Shown here piece after piece: positions 52,901-61,900 of a stretch of DNA of 64,000 bases. The notes under the pieces are model-generated. The model was not told the DNA's origin. It ran no database searches and saw only the letters and a program-made list of their open reading frames with translations. The DNA comes from Tolypeutes matacus. Lineage: Eukaryota; Chordata; Mammalia; Cingulata; Chlamyphoridae. The DNA lies in assembly GCA_026826555.1 (NCBI GenBank), contig JAKSZT010054334.1:29100972-29164971 (forward strand). Direction: 5' to 3'. A program made the position numbers and the translations under genes. The number at the start of each line of letters is the position of its first letter. Position 1 is the stretch's first letter.

Positions 52901-55900
52901 TGGTGCACTGTCTGGGTTCTGGGGCCATGACTGTCCCCACACCTGGACCCTGGCCAGATGGCCGTGCCGCAGCCGCTAACGCTCATTGCAGTGGTTTTCT
53001 CGGAGTCAGCCCACAGCAGTGGGGGACCTCGCTCTCCATGGGGCTGAAGGACTGAGTAAGGACTTTGTGCTGCTGTTGCCGGTGCAAGTGCCTGGAGGAG
53101 CCCTCCCTGCCGGAGAAAGAGCCTCTGGTCAGTGATAACAATCTATATTCCTCATTTGGAGCAACTCTGGTGAGAGATGATGAAAAGAATTTGTGGAGTG
53201 TGCCTCATGATGTGTTCCACACAGAGGCAGATGATGACAGAATCCTGTACAACTTGATAATCGTTGGTAATCAAAAGGCCAAAGACTCAGAGGGGTGGCA
53301 AAAACTCAACTATGATATCTATTCCCTGCGGCATATTCAAAGGGAAGTGAGAAACATATGGAAACACATTTTAGAAGACTTAGGTTTTAGATGGAAACAC
53401 ATTTTAGAAGATTTAGGTTTTCAAAAGGAGGCACACTATTTGTTGTCAGTCACTAAACTCAGCATCATCAGTAATTCCAAAAACACAAGGAAAGCTCGAG
53501 AGATGCTGTTAAAACTGGCTGAAGAGACCAGTATTTTCCCAACAAATTGGGGGCTCTCAGAGAGGTATTTCTTTGTGGTGGATCATCTCATTGCTCTTGA
53601 TGGTGCAGAAGAGTTCTTTAACATTGCCAGTCGAACTTACCCCAAGAAGTCTGGGGTCCCATGCCTGGCAAATGGCCAGAAAGAACTGCAGTACCTACCC
53701 TTCTCAAGTCCCTAAAGGAAAGGCTCAGAGGCAGAAATGGAGATCTTCGACTGGGACTCAACAGCCAACCAAAGCTGGACACTTACATGTAAACAAGTAG
53801 AAGGCTGGCTTAGTGACAATTGAAGGACTCTGAATCCTGCAAAATCGAAGGGTCTGATCTTCATGAGGCTCTTACTCTATGAAATGTTGAGGGTGCATTG
53901 AAACACCACTGGTGATCTTGTACCTACAAAGAGAACTTGAGAGTTGGCCAGTGGGATGTTTCATAATGGGTGCTTAGCTTCCAAGAGAACTCATCGCCCC
54001 AGTTTTGATTTTGGTTCTGTAATAAGCTCTAACCATTAATCCTGTTAGGAACATGGGATATTCTAGTTAATGAAATGACATGATTGATAGAGGGAGCAAT
54101 TATAGAGCCCAAGTATGGATTACCAATTTTTTAATAGTTATCTTGCAGTATAGGCCAACACCAAAATAATACTAGGCATAATTTGACCTTTCTTTGATTC
54201 AGAAGAACCTATAGAAGCTGGGAAGGTGTCAGGCATCTTTTTGAGTATCAGTTATGATTTCTCAGAAGGGTAGGTGTATCAGATAATAGAGATGTCTAGG
54301 AGTGCGGCTCAGAAGTGAATTCTAAAAAGGCTGCCCCTGCGCCAATATATAAAAAGTTCTGTCTTCAGTTGTGGAACATACATCCTAAATTCTCACATTA
54401 TTGATATTGGGTTGTCTCATTTTTGCCATATTGTGCATTTCTACTTGAAAAGCTCTTTGACATTTTATCTGGAATAGCATCTGTAAGTTGAAAACACCTG
54501 CTTCCTTCTCTTCTCTTTACTCTGTTTCTCGCTTATTGACTGAGAGTTGTACCTGTCCCAGGACCTCTCCTGCAGACTTGCAGCCATGTAGGTGGTATTG
54601 CCTTAACGAAGGTCATTGCTGAGCACTCTTCAATTCTGAAGAGGCTCTCCAAAATGGAGCAATGCTGCCAATGCAGTTTGCCTCCATCTACAGATTGAGA
54701 AGTCCAGCCTCAAAAGTTACTTGCTGGGAAGCAGATGTGGCTCAGGCAGCTGGGTGCCTGCCTACCACATGGGAGGTCCTGGATTCAGTTCCCAGTGCCC
54801 CCTGAAGACCAGCAAGACAGCCAGACAATGAGCTCACATGATGGACTGACGTCGACAAGCTGACGCAACAAGAAGACATGAGATGATGCAGCAAGATGAC
54901 ACAACAATGAGACACAGCGAGGAAACACAAGAGACACAAAAAGCAGGGAACAGAGATGGCTAAAGTGATTGGGTGCCTCCCTCCCACATGGGAGGTCCCA
55001 GGTTCGCTTCCCTGTGCCTCCTAAAAAGAAGACAAGCAGAGAGCAGACAGCATTATCAAACAGCCGGGGCCGTAGGGGGGCAGGGGGGAATAAGTAAATA
55101 AATCTTAAAAAAAAAAAAATTTTACTTGCCATTTAAGCAAGAAGCTTGCCAGGAGGTCATGGTTCCTTTTATTGAAAAGACTTTAAGGACTTGTAGGAAT
55201 TATCCATTAATTGCTGTGAAAAATGGCAATATTTTTGCTTTTACATATTTTTCACTTCTGACTTTAGATTAAAAAGTAGCTTGTATTTAGTCTGTTCAGG
55301 GTTTTATGACTTGAAAATTCCATATTCTGACTAAATATTTTGGTAGTGTACAAAATGTTTAAAACAATTGTTAGAAGAGATCTGTGTTCTCCACTTATTA
55401 ATGTATTGCAAGCCAGTCGAACTGACATGCTTCAGGAACATTTTCCCTAGTTTAGTAAGTAAGTTAAACTTTTATTTTTTTATATTTAATACTTAATCTC
55501 TCTCATTATATTTAACTTAGCATGCAGATATTTTCCCCTTCTTTTGTAGGCTTTTGCAAGATAAACATACAAACAGTAAAGCAGACAAACAATAAAACAA
55601 AAAAATCTTGGAAATTATATTGTTTTAATCTTTATACTCAGAATTTGTGTTTTGTCTTTTTGCCTTTTTTATGTCAAAAATAGATGAGGTTGTTTATTTA
55701 TGGAGAATAAAGTATTACCATAGTCTTTAAGAAAATAGCAAAATATGGGAAGCGGCTGTGGCTCAATCAGTGGGGCTCCCGTTTACCATATGGGAGGCCC
55801 CGGGTTCAGTTCCCGAGGCCTCCTGGTGAAGGCAGGCCCGCCCGCATGGCGTGGTTAGCTGACCCAGCGAGCACAAGCAGCAAGGGGGGGATAAATGAAT

Positions 55901-58900
55901 AAATAAAAATAAAAATAATAAAAAATAGCAAAATATTTCTGATGCTTTAGCAGCATTATAAGGAAATAGGAATTCTCATCTAACATGCTACAACCTTTTT
56001 TGAATGTTAGTTTGATAATATCTTATTATATTTAAAATATGCCTGTCCTTTGACTCACCAATTCTGCTTCTAGAACTGTTTCCCTCAAAAATGTTCACAC
56101 ATGTGCACCAAGATATATATGCAAGTAGGTTCTAGAATTTTGTGTGTAACAGCAGAAAATTAGCGCCATCCTAATGTCCATCATGAGAGGAATGTTTGAA
56201 CAAGTTGTGGTCAGACACTCTATGGAATACATGTCAAATATTTGTGAAAACCTATTTTGATTTTTCCCCAAACATCATTTATTACTTAAGAAGAAGATGA
56301 TATCACTACTTTTCCTGAAAACAGAAACACTCTGGATATATGCTATTAAGTTAAAAATAAATAAAACCGGCAGGACATCAATGTATAAGAAGAAAGAAAA
56401 TTACAGCTGAATGTTTCTCAATAAATTACTAGGAAAATATCTGGAACAATGCTCCCAAAGAGCCAAGACAAAATAAGAAGATTGTACCATGATATAAATC
56501 AGGGCATCACTTCCTTTTTTCTAGGAAGTCTTGCTAGAAAACAAATATCAGCTAAACTAAATGGTAGTGTGCTTAGTGCTATAATATGTTGATTTACATT
56601 CTGGCACAAGCTCCTTAACTCTTTGTGGACTGATAGCAGATAGGTTGTGGACAGGCAACTGGTCCATGCTTTACACTTTGAATAGCAGGGTTTTAGAAGA
56701 TGAACCCAAAAATATGTTTAAGCAAATATTTGAAAGTGAACACAAATCAGAATAGCTGCTTTGTTGGGGTTGAAAACTTAGGTAATGGGTAATATTTTGA
56801 TTAATTTTCTTTTAAAATGCTGTAATAGAGTCGACAGCTTAAGAAATTAAAATGTTGCACACTGGAATAGCAGTTTTCATCTTACTCATTTGTCACAACT
56901 ATCAATGATTGGTTTATACCTGCTGATTTTTCTTTGTAGTTACATTCGACGAGGTGAAAGTCATTGGTGGATGAAGGGCTCAACTCCTACCCAGATCTCA
57001 GAGATCATCATTAAACTTATTAAGGATATGGCAGCCGTAAGTTCCCATTCTCCTGACCAATATATCAGTGAAGTGCACTAGTAATCTGATTAACAAAACA
57101 TGCATCTTATTCTGCTGAATTGATGAGAAGTACAGTAGTAGTATTGTTTTGCTTTACTTAGAGTATTTTTTAGTCTAACTGTTTTGCCATTTTTCTGTTC
57201 AGTTAGTGATAAATTAGTCCATTATGTAAACTATGTTCTTTGCAAGTTTTCAATTACTTCATAATTGTTATATGTCTTCCAAGGCTTTAAAACTTAAAAA
57301 ATAAAATAAAATATGCTCTTCCAGACTCAAAAAAGAGCCTGAGTCCAAAAGCTTAAAGGAAAAAAGAAAAAGAAAAAAAAAAGATCCATAAAGTTTCTAA
57401 TTCTATTGTTTTTGTTTGCTTTTTCCTAATTCTCTTTAGTTCTCGTGGTTTATAAAGCTTTTGTTCTTCTATATTAATGTCCTCTACCACTGTATAGGGA
57501 GATCTGAGGGTGTAAAGGGTAGGAAATTACTTCTCAGGATGCCTGGCTCTTAATAGTTGCTTCATACTGTTAGTTTATCTTCCATTGTTTCCCAAGGGTC
57601 CAACCAAGGAGGGCAAGATACTGTCAAATGTAAATCCCTGAAAGCTAGAGTGAACAGAAGGCATGCAGGAGGAGGAATTTGAACTGGCCCTTAAAAGATT
57701 GATAGCTTGTGGATATAAGATTAGGAGGATATTCTAGGGGCAATGTGGAGTCCTATCATTTTTCTCAGCAACATGGGCAGTTTCTCAATCTTTACGGCAA
57801 ATGGGCTTTCTTCGGGTGTTTATTTGATGAAAATATAATTTAGAAACAACTAAATTATATATTAGTAAAGTTCTGATATATAATTAAGCACTGGTGTTCA
57901 TTAAAAATAATGTTAGCAAATAAAAAGTTGTAATTTGAAACCACTTATGCACTTGCTATCCAGAAATACTCATCTAAAGCAATTAGTTTAGCTATGTAAA
58001 TTTCATTTTAAATAGCAGGGTTTCATTAACCAAAATTTCTCAAACACAGGCACCTTAGTACTTCTGCTATGTTTTTATCCCAGTATAAGAGGAAATAGCT
58101 TTGAATTCTATAGGAAAAAGAATATTGAGAACTTAAATTTCTATTTACTTTTCTCTTGAATCACCAAAATAGTGATTAGAAGTTGAATTTTTCACAGGGT
58201 TTTAAAGGATTTTTATTTCACAATTCTCTGCCCTTTGTTCTAAAATATCATGGTCTTCCTAGAAACTAATTAATCTTTCTTTTTGGTGAGAGATGTTTTT
58301 GCAAGAATAGAATTTACTAATTTTATAATACATTTCTCATTACTTTTTAAAATATTCTGTCCTGTTCAATAGGGTCATCTGTCAGAAGCTTGGTCCCGAG
58401 TGACAAAAAATGCCATAGCAGAAACCATCATTGCCTTGACCAAGATGGAAGAAGAATTTAGATCGCCAGTGAGATGTATTGCAACAACTAGAGTAGGTTT
58501 TTGTTTCATTTGATCTGTATTATTGCATGTTCTTTTTCATTAATACGTTTGAACAGACTTTAATCAATGCCAGCTTAGTCTGCGTTTCTTTTTTATCAAA
58601 TATTATACTTATTAAGAAAGTGTGAAGGGCTTTTTTAAATTATGAACTAAAAATGGTGGTCATTACTATTCACTGTTATGTGTTCTGCATCACTTGTTTT
58701 TGTTATTATTTTGGAAGCTATAGGTATACTAGTTAGCAAAAGCTAAATTACATTGTGTGTTATTGTATCATCTTAACAATGATCTATTCAATGTGGTTTA
58801 CACAATACGCTGAGTCTAAGCGTGATGCTGGAATGGGCTGGAGGTCCTTGGAAAACAAGATCCCTGCCCACTCCTCTTATATGGGCCAGTTGTTACTAAT

Positions 58901-61900
58901 GTAAGCTTTGTGGCCTTTTCTTTCTCATTTGAAGGACCTTACTTTTGAAAATCATAAAGTATGTTCCCAGGGTAAGGTGGAATGGAATCTCTTAAGAAAT
59001 GGGATTGCATTCTTCAGATGAGATATCTGTAGTAATTATTAACCTACCAAATTTCGTTTCCATATATTTTAAAAGAGATTTGAGATTTCCTTGAAGTGGG
59101 GCAGTGTGACAGCATTAGGAAGAAGTGAACACTGGTAGGAATTGCTTAGGTTAATCCTTAGAAGTCTGAAAAAGAAGATAAATTGTATTTCCCTGAGACA
59201 GAAAAAGGCAATTTATGCTATTTTACCCAGGACTGTGACACCTGAAGCAACTGCTTTTGACAGTATACCCTTTTCTTACCATGTATGTGTTCTTTTCTTT
59301 CATTCTATGCGCCCCTTTCTCTTTGTATACTTTGATTATTTTTCTTTTTCTGTTTTTCGGTCCTCTTTTATTCTCCCTTACTCTTCATATCCAGAGGCAA
59401 CCATGCATACTTCTTAGAGTTGAACCAGTTCAATAATTTTCTTTTTATCAGGAATGAAGGAATATGTAATTCTGCACACAACTTAAGCAGACTCTTTAAG
59501 CCTCAGAAAATTTTAAACTATTTTTAGTGCAATTTTCTAAAAATTATTGGATATTTACTTATTTTTGACAAAGTGAACCTAGCATAGTGTTAGGCACTTT
59601 GAGACATACAGAGATGTCTAAGGAAGTGTTATGATTTAGAAGAATTTAATATGTACCCAACTGCTATAGAACTATGCAAAATTAAACAAACAGCCATTGT
59701 ACCATCTTCCTTGGGATTTAATGCCTCAGATATATGATGCTAAGTATAGAAAAATATGTAGAAGTCATTGATACAGTATATATTAAATAAATATATAAAT
59801 TCATTTGTTGATATGTCATTTACATAAAGGATAAGTTCATATGTCAGGTAGAAAATAGTATGGTTCCTCATGGCACCAGTCATTTGTTCAGTAAATATTT
59901 GAGTGCCTGCCATAAGCATGGCCCATATGGGAATGAGCATGCTGCCTGCTACCACATCAGAAAATATTGAATGCCACTAGGTCGTAAATATTTGCAAATT
60001 CAGCCAACATTCATTGAGCCATTATCACTCATCAGACAGTCAGTGTTTTTTAAGTCTTTCCTAAAAATTCAACAGTGTAACAGCCTTTCATTTCAACAGC
60101 TCTGGCTTGCTCTTGCATCACTGTGTGTTCTTGATCAGGACCATGTAGATCGTCTCTCCTCAGGGAGATGGATGGGAAAGGATGGGCAGCAAAAGCAAAT
60201 GGTAAGCTCAGAATTTTTTTATAAAAACATCATGAGGCATTTTTATTTAGACCAGCTTTTAAAAGAAAAAAAAAAAAAAAAACTGCTATGATAAATACAC
60301 AATTAGTGGAGCTATTGTAAAATTGTGTTACATTGGCCAAGTTCATCTCCAGTCTATTTCACTTAGGGTCCCTTTTTCACAGTTCATTAGGAACTTTAGA
60401 GGCCTTAATTTAATTACTTAAAAGAGTGTTCACCTTCTTCTCCAAGTCAATTTACATCATATCAAAATTTTTTTTACGAGACTCTGATTCTATGTCTAGA
60501 CTTTGTACTAAAACTTAATCAGTCTTCTGGTAGGAAGGAAATAAAGCAGTAGTAGAGGCAATGTGCCACACCATTTATTCACATATGTACTTAAAATACA
60601 TTTGTTAGATGTCTTAGATTCACTGGAAGGGAAGACTTTTTATGGGCCCTTTCAGCATTTTCTTATTAATGATCAAGTTGTTTAAATGATTCATATATTC
60701 ATTTAGCATATTAAGTACAATAACTTTAAATGTTTTAATATAATGGGGAAAAATTTAAGTCACTAAGTAAAGTATACATGTTTATTATATTAATCATTGA
60801 ACCTGCATAGCATACTAATCACTGAATTTGAGTCTTTGAGGGATTTTTATGGTTAAATACAATTGCCCTAATTCTCTTTAACCTTCAGGTTCTAAATTGT
60901 TAATATACTTCAGAATAACAAAAGTTACATTTAATTTGCCTGCATTTCTGAGACTTTAATCTAATGTTATATTTGGAAATATCTTATTTTAGCCTATGTG
61001 TGATAACCATGATGATGGTGAAACTGCAGCAATCATTTTATGCAACATATGTGGAAATTTATGTACTGATTGCGACAGATTCCTTCATCTTCATCGTCGA
61101 ACCAAAACTCATCAAAGACAGGTGACAATTTCTGTCCTTATACCCTAAACAGTATCTGGAACATAAATATATTTAATACATTTTGAAATAAATGTGAGAA
61201 GGAAGCTTGGGGGAAAAAATGGACTTTGGAAGCAAAAGATCTGGGTTCAGTTCCTAGCCATCTTACTTACCAACTGAATAAATTGAATGTGTTGTTTAAC
61301 CTCTCTGAGATGTAGTTTCCTCAGTTATAAAAATGGGCCTATTGTGAAGAACAAAAGTAATAGTTTGGGAACTACCTAAGAGTGCTTAGTAAATGAAAGC
61401 CAATTGACTAATTAAATGTCACACTTCTTCTTTCAGAATGGTAAATTTTTTTTCCCCTTTTATTTAATGAAACAATAGGTCTTCAAAGAAGAAGAAGAAG
61501 CAATAAAGGTTGACCTTCATGAAGGTTGTGGTAGAACCAAATTGTTCTGGTTGATGGCATTGGCAGATTCTAAAACAATGAAGGCAATGGTAGAATTCCG
61601 AGAACACACAGGTAAAAGAGGATTAAACATTAAGCCAAGCCTACTGATTATATTAAACTAGATGTTAATTCATTTAATGTGAATTATTTTGAGAGATATT
61701 CTTATATCTAATTATGATATTATTGGTCACTGTCTATATTATTATATTTACTAGCCACAGGCATTGTTGTACAGTAGAAAGTGCATAGACTAAAAGTCAG
61801 GAAACCTGCTTTGCCACTAACTAGCTGTGTGATCTTTGGCAATTCATTTAACCTCTCTGAAATTCAGTGCCCTCATCTATACTGAGGTGTTGTCCAGATA

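Larger units (their letters stand above)
52891..55730 (+). pseudogene. MREG: MREG (melanoregulin) processed retrocopy, disabled
   Basis: From the ATG at 53038 to the stop ending at 53715 the sequence reads as melanoregulin without introns (segments such as [35 protein letters not shown] and [11 protein letters not shown]). Melanoregulin is a small membrane-associated protein of organelle transport in melanocytes and retina. Codon 6 is TGA where I expect Trp. The span is 225 codons against 214 that I remember for human, and the extra 11 are an in-frame duplication. About 140 bases of apparent 5' UTR precede it; a long 3' UTR runs to an AATAAA at 55706-55711. The imperfect repeat 'aatagca(g)aaaa' at 52878 and 55734 may be its target-site duplication. 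It lies in an old L1, in the same direction as MYCBP2. No ATG lies near the remaining frame, so a full protein is unlikely. The end points are estimates. Confidence 0.9.

Noticed and set aside
53065..53715. 216-residue open frame taken as a working gene
   Set aside because: The apparent start is TTG; the true MREG ATG at 53038 is followed by a stop at codon 6, and there are no introns.
55747..55820. tRNA-like sequence with A and B box words
   Set aside because: Part of a SINE with target duplication and tail; not a tRNA gene.
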